Assembly (NCBI RefSeq): GCF_002282895.1
Contig: NZ_NRRB01000002.1
Span: 467,676 to 531,675, forward strand
Reading direction: 5' to 3'
Source: Paraferrimonas haliotis
GTDB taxonomy: Bacteria > Pseudomonadota > Gammaproteobacteria > Enterobacterales > Shewanellaceae
Length of the DNA stretch: 64,000 nt
A program made the position numbers and the translations under genes. Numbering within the stretch: position 1 is the first letter of the stretch; every line of letters begins with the position of its first letter. This document shows positions 17,760-24,605 of this stretch, piece after piece. The notes beneath the pieces were generated by a model. The model did no database searches. It saw nothing but the letters and a program-made list of their open reading frames with translations, and was not told the origin of the DNA.

Positions 17760-18665
17760 ATGTCCGCCTTGTTGCGGCTGATGATCGCCAGCGTGTCGTT
17801 CAGCTTATACGTCATAAATACCTTATTTTGGGTGATTCCAATTTTAGTACTCGGCATCGTTAAACTGGTGCCGCTCGCCATGCTACAAAAGCGGTGTGGT
17901 GCGATTGCTGATGCCTGTGCATCTGCTTGGGTTAAGCTCAACAGCGTCAATCAACGGGTTACTCACGGTTATCAGTTGGACATTCGTGGCGATGTGCACT
18001 TAAACAATAATCAATGGTATATGGTTATCGCTAACCATCAGTCTTGGGTCGACATTTTAGTTCTGCAACGAGCCTTATCGGGCAAAGTACCCTTTCTAAA
18101 ATTTTTCTTAAAAAAAGAACTGCTTTATGTGCCTGTGCTGGGGTTAGCATGGTGGGCGCTGGACTTTCCGTTTATGCGACGATACAGCGCCGCTCAATTG
18201 CGACGCAAACCACAGCTAAAAGGCAAAGACATCAAAACAACCCAAAAAGCCTGTCGCAAATTTAAACACCTGCCAGTCAGTGTCATGAATTTTGTGGAAG
18301 GCACTCGCTTTACCGAGCACAAACACAGCCAACAAGGTGGCGAATTTACCCACTTGCTGCGCCCAAAAGCCGGCGGATTAGCCTTTGCGATTTCGTCGAT
18401 AGGGGAACAAATGGATAAACTGCTGGACGTTACCATTTATTACCCACAAGGCCGACCGAGCTTTTGGCAGTTTATCAGTGGTCAGGTCGATCAGGTGATC
18501 ATTGATATTCAGCAACGCCCAATTGACGCCAAATTACGGGGTGATTACGCCAACGACCGTCAATATAAGCAATTTTTTCAACAATGGATAAACCAAGTTT
18601 GGCGTGAGAAAGACGCCCACTTAACCCAGCTGGCTCAGTCGGCGCAAGAGGCCCATAAATGCTAA
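17760..18665 (+). CDS. Lysophospholipid-type acyltransferase (PlsC family), first of pair
   Basis: A 301-residue membrane-associated acyltransferase with an N-terminal hydrophobic segment (about residues 5-45). The HX4D catalytic motif is in NHQSWVDILVLQ, the substrate motif FVEGTRF follows, and KAGGLAFAISSIG comes later. It resembles the E. coli YihG group, which acts in phospholipid acyl remodelling. SD GGGAG lies before the ATG. The next gene starts 7 bases before this one ends and encodes a clear paralogue, so the pair arose by tandem duplication and is translated together. Confidence 0.9.
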   Translation: MSALLRLMIASVSFSLYVINTLFWVIPILVLGIVKLVPLAMLQKRCGAIADACASAWVKLNSVNQRVTHGYQLDIRGDVHLNNNQWYMVIANHQSWVDILVLQRALSGKVPFLKFFLKKELLYVPVLGLAWWALDFPFMRRYSAAQLRRKPQLKGKDIKTTQKACRKFKHLPVSVMNFVEGTRFTEHKHSQQGGEFTHLLRPKAGGLAFAISSIGEQMDKLLDVTIYYPQGRPSFWQFISGQVDQVIIDIQQRPIDAKLRGDYANDRQYKQFFQQWINQVWREKDAHLTQLAQSAQEAHKC

Positions 18666-19588
18666 ATTTTTTGCCTGCACCCTTACTGTACTTAATTAAC
18701 TTAACCTTGGTGTGTCTGAATACCGTGGTTTTCTCAACACTCATTTTTATCTGCGGTGTTGTTAAGTTACTGCTACCTTTGCAGCGGGTTGAAAATTGGT
18801 TCGCTTTCGTTGCCACCGAGTTCATGCGCGGTTGGGCCATAACCAATGGCCTCATTCTTAAGCTAACCTGTAAACTTAAGTGGAGCATTAGCGGCGATAC
18901 CCAGCTTAGCCGACAGTCTTGGTACTTAGTGATTTCGAATCATGTGAGCGGGTTTGATATTGCCGCATTGTGCTACGTATTTCGCCATCGCATTCCCATG
19001 CTTAAGTTTTTCTTAAAGCGGGAGCTGCTATATGTGCCGTTTTTGGGATTGGGTTGCTGGGCGCTTAACATGCCCTTTATGCGACGCTTCACTCCAGCCC
19101 AGCTTAAAAAGAACCCAAAGCTCAAAAACAAAGACATGGAAGCTACCCGTAAAGCCTGCGAGAAATTTCGCCATTTGCCCACCAGCATCATGAACTTTGT
19201 GGAAGGTTCGCGCTTTGATGCTAACAAACACGCTCGCCAGAAATCGCCATATCAATATCTACTCAAGCCTAAAGCGGGCGGCATTGCCTACGCGCTGTCG
19301 ACCCTAGGCACTCAGTTTGACAAAATGTTAGACGTCACCCTGGTTTATCCTGACGCCCCTAACGAAGCGCTAAAAGCCGTGCTTAAAGGCGATGTAAAAG
19401 AAATTCGAATTCACATTCGCAGCATCGATATGCCTAAAATTGACGGTGAACGTTATATGGTGGATGGCAGCTATCGCGCCGAATTTCAGCGCTGGCTAAA
19501 TGACATTTGGGCTGAAAAAGATGCGATCATCGCTGAGCAATTGGCGGCTACCAGCAATACTCAAACCATCTATCCGCAGCCTAAGTAG
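18659..19588 (+). CDS. Lysophospholipid-type acyltransferase (PlsC family), second of pair
   Basis: A 309-residue paralogue of the preceding protein with the same layout: N-terminal hydrophobic region, HX4D motif in NHVSGFDIAAL, the strongly conserved block KFFLKRELLYVPFLGLG, FVEGSRFD and KAGGIAYALSTLG. It overlaps the upstream gene by 7 bases. The acyl donor and acceptor are not determinable, and having two copies suggests different chain or position preference. It is the last gene before the degraded mobile island. Confidence 0.9.
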   Translation: MLNFLPAPLLYLINLTLVCLNTVVFSTLIFICGVVKLLLPLQRVENWFAFVATEFMRGWAITNGLILKLTCKLKWSISGDTQLSRQSWYLVISNHVSGFDIAALCYVFRHRIPMLKFFLKRELLYVPFLGLGCWALNMPFMRRFTPAQLKKNPKLKNKDMEATRKACEKFRHLPTSIMNFVEGSRFDANKHARQKSPYQYLLKPKAGGIAYALSTLGTQFDKMLDVTLVYPDAPNEALKAVLKGDVKEIRIHIRSIDMPKIDGERYMVDGSYRAEFQRWLNDIWAEKDAIIAEQLAATSNTQTIYPQPK

Positions 19589-19639
19589 GGCTAGGTGTGG
19601 TACCCAACAAGTCAAAACATGGTTTCAGGCTGGCTAAGG

Positions 19640-19669
19640 TGAAGTGACCCCATAAAGTTGGACACTTCA
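19640..19669. repeat. IS-end-like inverted repeat at island edge
   Basis: TGAAGTG (19640-19646) and CACTTCA (19663-19669) form a perfect 7-bp inverted repeat. The enclosed TGACCCC...AAGTTGGACA resembles the terminal repeats of IS3-family elements, from memory of such ends. No transposase gene accompanies it, so it would be a solo IS scar at the left edge of the RHS island. Confidence 0.4.
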
Positions 19670-19687
19670 AAGTGCGGGCTTTAACAA

Positions 19688-20026
19688 TTAACCATTTGGA
19701 TCTGAGTAAGGATAATTCACAAAGATTCTTGAGCTATCTAATGTAAGCCTAACTCCATTAACCACTTGCAAGCTTCCTTCAAACCTTAATGGGTATAACT
19801 CGGTTGTATCACTTTCATTGAATAAAGCCTCATGCATAAGACTTCGAGCGAAGTCATACATAGCAAGGCGTGATGAAAACTCTAAATAAATATCACCATT
19901 ATCCTTGTCTACCTTTGCAGACAAATTATGGGCCTCATTTTCAAAATTTTCATCGGATGGAATATCCTCTCCATCAACTGTCAGCTTTACAACAGGACTA
20001 AGTTTTTTACTACTTAACGACACCAT
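19688..20026 (-). CDS. Probable immunity protein overlapping an RHS toxin tail
   Basis: A 112-residue acidic, AT-rich gene product with no known motif that I recognise (SPVVKLTVDGEDIPSDENF...YPYSDPNG). Its ATG at 20026 lies inside the last codons of the RHS toxin remnant, in another frame, with GGGGAAAAG directly upstream acting as SD. Such a toxin-immunity overlap is typical of RHS/contact-dependent effector loci, and this is the main reason for calling it immunity. It is intact although the toxin is broken. The frame opens further upstream to 20068, but that start lies deeper in the toxin sequence and lacks an SD. Confidence 0.6.
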   Translation of the reverse strand: MVSLSSKKLSPVVKLTVDGEDIPSDENFENEAHNLSAKVDKDNGDIYLEFSSRLAMYDFARSLMHEALFNESDTTELYPLRFEGSLQVVNGVRLTLDSSRIFVNYPYSDPNG

Positions 20027-20654
20027 CTTTTCCCCACCGAACAAAACCTCCTTTACCATCAGGAACAATATGCAGGTTTTCTAATGTTTTACCTTTAGCA
20101 CTCTGGATCTGGACATTGTAGTGTTCAATTTTACCTTTTCCTTGGAAAGAGCCTCCAAGATTATGGGCTTAATCACCAAGGGCAGCCCACCCCACAGGCG
20201 AGATGACGGTTAAAAACTCGGCCGACCAGTGCAGTCCTTTCTCAGCGCCATCGCGCTCCGCGTTTTGGAACGTTTCTACGCTCATCCCTAGGGGACGATT
20301 TAAGTAGCTATGCGCCGCAAGACCACTTGGGTCCACATACGCATTAGGGTTGCCCCCAGCATACAGGCAGGTATTAGGGCCGTCCACCAGTCCCAGCGGG
20401 TCGCTTTGTAAAAAGCGCCCCGTTAGCGCATCGTATTCTCGAGGGCCGTTATTCCAAGTTTGGGTTTCATCGTCGTAGTATTGACCCGGATAGCCGATGG
20501 CTAAGCCATTGATGTGGTCTATGGTTACCAGCCTGTCAAAGGCGCTGTTGGCTGCCTGCCAAGCTACGTAGCCGTATTCATCGGTGGCCACGCCATTGGG
20601 ACAACAATCGACCTTGGGTGTCGTAATAATAGCGATGATGCACGCTTTGGGAGC
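20010..20654 (-). pseudogene. RHS-repeat toxin C-terminal remnant
   Basis: Only the end of a large RHS polymorphic toxin remains. From upstream to downstream: a YD-repeat piece (SVHHRYYYDTQGRLLS) in one frame, a frameshift near 20600, then the core end (AFDRLVTIDHING, REYDALTGRFLQSDPLGL, NPNAYVDPSGL) in another frame up to a TAA at 20169-20171. In the same frame the tail continues (AHNLGGSFQGKGKIEHY, then VPDGKGGFVRWGKDGVVK) to TAG at 20010. The stop therefore separates the conserved RHS core from the toxin tip. Most of the N-terminal RHS cage is missing, cut by the transposase remnant. No activity is expected. Confidence 0.85.
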
Positions 20655-20820
20655 GACAGCTTACTAAAGCTGCTGTATGCCGGTATACTCAAAGCTCAAG
20701 AGCGCTGGACTCACCCTATACAAAACTGGAATCTCACGCTATCGCAGATTGCCATCCATTTTCCAAGGCGCTTAGATGACTACCTTGAGCTTTGAGCTCT
20801 GTAGGCTGACCCAGAATTAT
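20655..20820 (+). mobile_element. 3' remnant of IS256-family transposase
   Basis: Frame +3 here encodes about 46 residues, beginning SLLKLLYAGILKAQERW and continuing through THPIQNWNLTLSQIAIHF to a TGA at 20795. This is the C-terminal signature of IS256-family (mutator-like) transposases (KLLYLAI...W..PI.NW...L.QFAI.F..R). After the stop, CTGACCCAGAATTATG resembles a decayed terminal repeat. The element begins abruptly at the RHS junction and ends beside the next gene, so its 5' part is lost. Confidence 0.75.
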
Positions 20821-20828
20821 GAACGCCC

Positions 20829-21545
20829 TCACTTCCATTGGGCAAGAACAGCGTTAAGCTCAAGGAAGTTCATATCATTTGAAACTGATTTTTCTACATC
20901 TTTGATGGTAAAAACTCCATTAGATGATTCACAGAAATCATCTAATAGATCCGCATAGTTCTGCCAGCTCCGAGGATCATCAAAGAAGCGCATTAAAACA
21001 CCATTGCAATTACTAATGTACTCTGCTGACTCGCTAACTGAAGAAATATCAATACCATGCTGCTTAGCAACTGCATTTGAAATAAAGGTCAACCAATAAA
21101 ACCCTGGCAAATACTTATAAAGATCGCGACCAACCCAGGTTTCAATTTTGTTAACTCCCTGGATTATAAAATGGCTATTTCTATGCGTATATTCTGTATG
21201 TTCAGCCGCAAAACCAAAGTCAATACCTAGCTGAGCGAAGCCTTCCAAGTAGTCAGTAAGTAAGATAAAAAGAGAGTCGTCTGCTAACTCTATAAATACT
21301 GATGATTTACCAATCTGTGGAAAGGAAAGATCAAATAACGCTTTTTCTGAGTGAAGAAAAAAACCTACGGCATTCTTTCCCATAAACAGATCGAATTTTT
21401 TTTCATTAGTAACTACGTTCCCTTTAGGTTTCTTTTCTTCATCTGCACTATATATAACAGGCTTTATTGGCTCAGGAAGATGCAGTAGCTCGGCTACTAC
21501 ATCATCTCTTTTAGAGCTATCAAAAAATATTCCCGCAATAATCAT
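20829..21545 (-). CDS. Unknown AT-rich protein, possible second immunity protein
   Basis: A 238-residue cytosolic protein that I do not recognise with certainty. Its block ETWVGRDLYKYLPGFYWLTFIS, followed by a short helix-rich C-terminus, recalls immunity families linked to RHS/type VI effectors (the Imm52/DUF3396-like style), but this is only an impression. Base composition is much lower in GC than the flanking metabolic genes, consistent with acquisition. ATG 21545 with GGAG 6 bases upstream is preferred over 21563. Its stop codon lies directly against the IS256 remnant. A perfect FNR-type box lies about 63 bases upstream of the start. Confidence 0.6.
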   Translation of the reverse strand: MIIAGIFFDSSKRDDVVAELLHLPEPIKPVIYSADEEKKPKGNVVTNEKKFDLFMGKNAVGFFLHSEKALFDLSFPQIGKSSVFIELADDSLFILLTDYLEGFAQLGIDFGFAAEHTEYTHRNSHFIIQGVNKIETWVGRDLYKYLPGFYWLTFISNAVAKQHGIDISSVSESAEYISNCNGVLMRFFDDPRSWQNYADLLDDFCESSNGVFTIKDVEKSVSNDMNFLELNAVLAQWK

Positions 21546-21607
21546 TGTGACTCCATTCATCATTTGATGTTTAGAACGGATAATTGGTTGTTTTTTAAAT
21601 CAACTCA

Positions 21608-21621
21608 TTGATTTAGATCAA
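21608..21621. promoter_or_regulatory. Perfect FNR-type box
   Basis: TTGAT-TTAG-ATCAA matches the FNR/EtrA consensus at all ten specified bases. It is about 63 bases before the start at 21545 on the minus strand and more than 200 bases before the prp promoter, so the minus-strand gene is the more likely target. Confidence 0.6.
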
Positions 21622-21812
21622 AACTATCGTGGGTAAACTTTACGACTGTTTTGCAAAGCCCTTTAACTCTACTTCTTCAACTTTCACTAATATTAATGAT
21701 TATCGCTGCAGGCAAGGTTAAGAAAAGTCAGGAGCAACATTTTGTCAACATCACACTAACAACATGAAACAAGATTAAATGTATTTACCTAACCGAACCT
21801 TTACAGCGATTG

Positions 21813-21858
21813 TTGACAAAATAACCAGCAAACCCTACTATTTGTGACCAAAATCACA
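21813..21858 (+). promoter_or_regulatory. prp operon promoter with CRP box at +1
   Basis: TTGACA (21813-21818) and TACTAT (21836-21841) are 17 bases apart, a near-consensus sigma-70 promoter. A perfect CRP box TGTGA-CCAAAA-TCACA covers 21843-21858, exactly over the predicted start of transcription. That position normally gives repression rather than activation. Confidence 0.75.
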
Positions 21859-21881
21859 ACATAAACCCTATTTTACGCCTT

Positions 21882-22568
21882 ATGTCGCAAATTATTGTCA
21901 ACAATTCGCCGATAACGCTTGCCGATAAAGCCACCGCATCGCTGCAACAAGCCATCATCACCGGTGAGCTCGAGGCGGGCAGTAAAATCAATGAGCAAGC
22001 ACTTGCGGCTAAGTACGGCATTTCCCGAGGACCGCTTCGTGAAGCGCTGCAATCGCTGCAACGTCAACGCTTGGTGGTGCGATTGCCGCACGTAGGTGCT
22101 CGGGTGGCGCGCATGAGCTTAGAAGAGCTGCATGAGCTGTATGAACTGCGAGCCGTACTGGAGGGCATGGCTTGCCAGTTGGCCGCAGAAAATGTGACGC
22201 CCGAGCTCACTCAGCAACTGCAACAGCTTATTCAGCAGCAACGCGAGCAGTTAACCAAGGGCGCCGATTTTCACGTGGGTGCCGACGTTGATTTCCACTA
22301 TTGCATCATTAAAGCCAGCAACAACCGCTACTTGCAAGACAGTTTAACCGGCGGCCTTTATCATCTGGTGCGCATGTATCGCTTTCAATGCACCGGCGAA
22401 CAACGCCCCACCAAAGCCATCGAAGAACATGCCGCCATTGCCAACGCCATTATCAGTGGCGATGGTGAGCTTGCCAGCTTGTTGATGCGCCGCCACATTC
22501 ACACCGGATTAACCAATACCGCTTCAAAACTAAAAAATAAAATCGAACAGGAACTCAGTCATGACTAA
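21882..22568 (+). CDS. GntR/FCD-family regulator of the propionate operon
   Basis: A 228-residue regulator. An N-terminal winged helix-turn-helix ([32 protein letters not shown], about residues 34-66) is followed by an all-helical FCD ligand-binding domain containing HX-rich metal/ligand positions ([20 protein letters not shown]). It overlaps prpB by 8 bases and heads the operon, so it most likely senses a pathway intermediate such as 2-methylcitrate and controls prp expression, as in Shewanella-type operons. The start at 21882 lacks a clear SD; no better one fits. Confidence 0.88.
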   Translation: MSQIIVNNSPITLADKATASLQQAIITGELEAGSKINEQALAAKYGISRGPLREALQSLQRQRLVVRLPHVGARVARMSLEELHELYELRAVLEGMACQLAAENVTPELTQQLQQLIQQQREQLTKGADFHVGADVDFHYCIIKASNNRYLQDSLTGGLYHLVRMYRFQCTGEQRPTKAIEEHAAIANAIISGDGELASLLMRRHIHTGLTNTASKLKNKIEQELSHD

Positions 22569-23454
22569 ATTAAGCCCTGGCGTGCGTTTTCGCCAAGCCG
22601 TAAAAAACAACGACCCGCTGCAAATTGTGGGCACAGTTAATGCCTATTTCGCGCTAATGGCCGAGCAAAGCGGCTTCGAAGCTTTGTATCTATCTGGCGC
22701 TGGCGTTGCCAATGCCTCGTTTGGATTGCCGGACCTTGGCATGACCTCAATGAACGACGTGGTCACCGATGCCAGTCGCATCACCGCAGCCTCAGAGCTG
22801 CCGTTGTTGGTTGATATCGACACCGGTTGGGGCGGCGCTTTTAACATTGCCCGCACCATCAAAGAGTTTGAGCGCGCTGGCGTAGCGGCGGTGCACATGG
22901 AAGATCAGGTTTCTCAAAAGCGTTGTGGTCATCGCCCTAATAAAGAAGTGGTGAGCACCGAAGAAATGGTGGATCGCATTAAAGCCGCAGTTGATGCGCG
23001 CAGCGACAATGATTTTGTCATCATGGCCCGCACTGACGCAGTGGCCGGCGAAGGCATTCAAGCCGGTATTGATCGCGCCAACGCTTACCTAGAAGCCGGC
23101 GCCGACATGATTTTTGCAGAAGCCTTAACCGAGCTTGACCATTACCGTCAATTTCGCTCCCAAGTTAACGCCCCCATTTTGGCGAACATGACCGAATTCG
23201 GTAAAACCGAACTGTTCAGCGTGTCAGAACTAGCAGAAGCCGGAGCCGACATGGTGCTTTACCCACTCAGCACTTTCCGCGCCGCTAATGCCGCCGCTTT
23301 GAACGTAATGCGCGCCCTAAAACAAGATGGCCATCAGCGCGCCGTCGTCGAACACATGCAAACCAGAGCCGAGCTGTACGACTTTTTGGGATACCACGCC
23401 TACGAAGACAAGCTCGACACCCTTTTCAAGCAATCAAAAACCAGCTGTAAATAG
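22561..23454 (+). CDS. prpB: 2-methylisocitrate lyase
   Basis: A 297-residue enzyme of the PEP mutase/isocitrate lyase superfamily that cleaves 2-methylisocitrate to pyruvate and succinate. Visible are the substrate-binding start [18 protein letters not shown], the Mg2+ site [28 protein letters not shown] containing the catalytic Cys motif KRCGH, and VIMARTDA. Length is standard. It overlaps the regulator gene by 8 bases and prpC follows 11 bases later. Confidence 0.97.
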   Translation: MTKLSPGVRFRQAVKNNDPLQIVGTVNAYFALMAEQSGFEALYLSGAGVANASFGLPDLGMTSMNDVVTDASRITAASELPLLVDIDTGWGGAFNIARTIKEFERAGVAAVHMEDQVSQKRCGHRPNKEVVSTEEMVDRIKAAVDARSDNDFVIMARTDAVAGEGIQAGIDRANAYLEAGADMIFAEALTELDHYRQFRSQVNAPILANMTEFGKTELFSVSELAEAGADMVLYPLSTFRAANAAALNVMRALKQDGHQRAVVEHMQTRAELYDFLGYHAYEDKLDTLFKQSKTSCK

Positions 23455-23465
23455 GAAGTCATATC

Positions 23466-24590
23466 ATGGTAGATAAAAAACTTGGCGGCGCCGGCCTTCG
23501 TGGTCAAAGCGCAGGAGAAACCTCATTAAGCACCGTTGGCCAATCGGGCACCGGCCTCACCTATTGCGGTTATGACGTTACCGATTTAGCGGAAAACGTT
23601 ACCTTTGAAGAAGTAGCATACTTACTGTTTCATGGCGAGCTGCCCAATCAAACCCAGTTAGACGCCTATAAGCAAAAGTTAAAATCACTGCGTTGCTTGC
23701 CCCGGGCGTTAAAAGAGGTATTAGAACGCATTCCGGCGGACGCGCACCCTATGGACGTTATGCGCACCGCCGCTTCCATGCTGGGCAACCTAGAAACGGA
23801 AAAAGACTTCAGCGAACAAAAAGACGCGGCGGATCGCTTACTGGCTACTTTTCCAGCCATCATTTGCTATTGGTATCGCTTTAGCCACTTTGGCGATCGC
23901 ATTATTACCGAAACCGATGACGATCAATTAGGCGCATATTTTCTGCATTTATTGCACGGTAAAAAGCCTTCTGAGCTGCATGCCCGGGTCATGGACGTAT
24001 CGCTCATTTTATACGCTGAACATGAATTCAATGCCTCAACCTTCACCGCTCGGGTGTGTGCCTCGACCTTGTCCGACTTGCACTCTTGCATTACCGGCGC
24101 CATTGGCTCACTGCGTGGCCCTTTGCACGGCGGCGCAAACGAAGCGGCAATGGAGCTGATTCAAGATCTTACCGATCCCGACCACGCCCGCAGCGTATTG
24201 GCCCAAAAGCTGGCCAACAAAGATAAAATCATGGGCTTTGGACACGCGGTATATCGCGAGTCGGATCCGCGCAACGCCATCATTAAACAGTGGTCGCAAC
24301 AACTATCGCAACAGGCCGACAGCAGCCGTTTATACGACGTATCGGTCGCCTGTGAAGCCTTTATGTGGGAGCAGAAAAAGCTGTTCTGTAACGCCGACTT
24401 CTTCCACGCTTCGGCCTATCACTACATGGGTATTCCAACCAAGTTGTTTACCCCGATATTCGTTTGTTCGCGCTTAACCGGATGGGCCGCTCACGTGTTT
24501 GAGCAACGGGCTAATAACCGCATTATCCGCCCGAGCGCCGACTACGTGGGTGTAGAGCCGCGCACGGTAACGCCTATCGAACAACGCTAG
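23466..24590 (+). CDS. prpC: 2-methylcitrate synthase
   Basis: A 374-residue citrate-synthase family enzyme condensing propionyl-CoA with oxaloacetate. The short size and context distinguish it from GltA (~430). Conserved blocks are SGTGLTYCGYDVTDL, GSLRGPLHGGANEAAME with the catalytic His, IMGFGHAVYRESDPR with the second active-site His, and NADFFHASAYHYMGIP with the active-site Asp/His region. It lies between prpB and acnD with short gaps. Confidence 0.96.
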   Translation: MVDKKLGGAGLRGQSAGETSLSTVGQSGTGLTYCGYDVTDLAENVTFEEVAYLLFHGELPNQTQLDAYKQKLKSLRCLPRALKEVLERIPADAHPMDVMRTAASMLGNLETEKDFSEQKDAADRLLATFPAIICYWYRFSHFGDRIITETDDDQLGAYFLHLLHGKKPSELHARVMDVSLILYAEHEFNASTFTARVCASTLSDLHSCITGAIGSLRGPLHGGANEAAMELIQDLTDPDHARSVLAQKLANKDKIMGFGHAVYRESDPRNAIIKQWSQQLSQQADSSRLYDVSVACEAFMWEQKKLFCNADFFHASAYHYMGIPTKLFTPIFVCSRLTGWAAHVFEQRANNRIIRPSADYVGVEPRTVTPIEQR

Positions 24591-24605
24591 CAGTAGGGCG
24601 ACAAC

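Noticed and set aside
20514..20795. Intact 93-residue plus-strand gene
   Set aside because: The first half is antisense to RHS codons and only the last ~46 residues match a transposase tail, so it is a junction artefact of the IS remnant.
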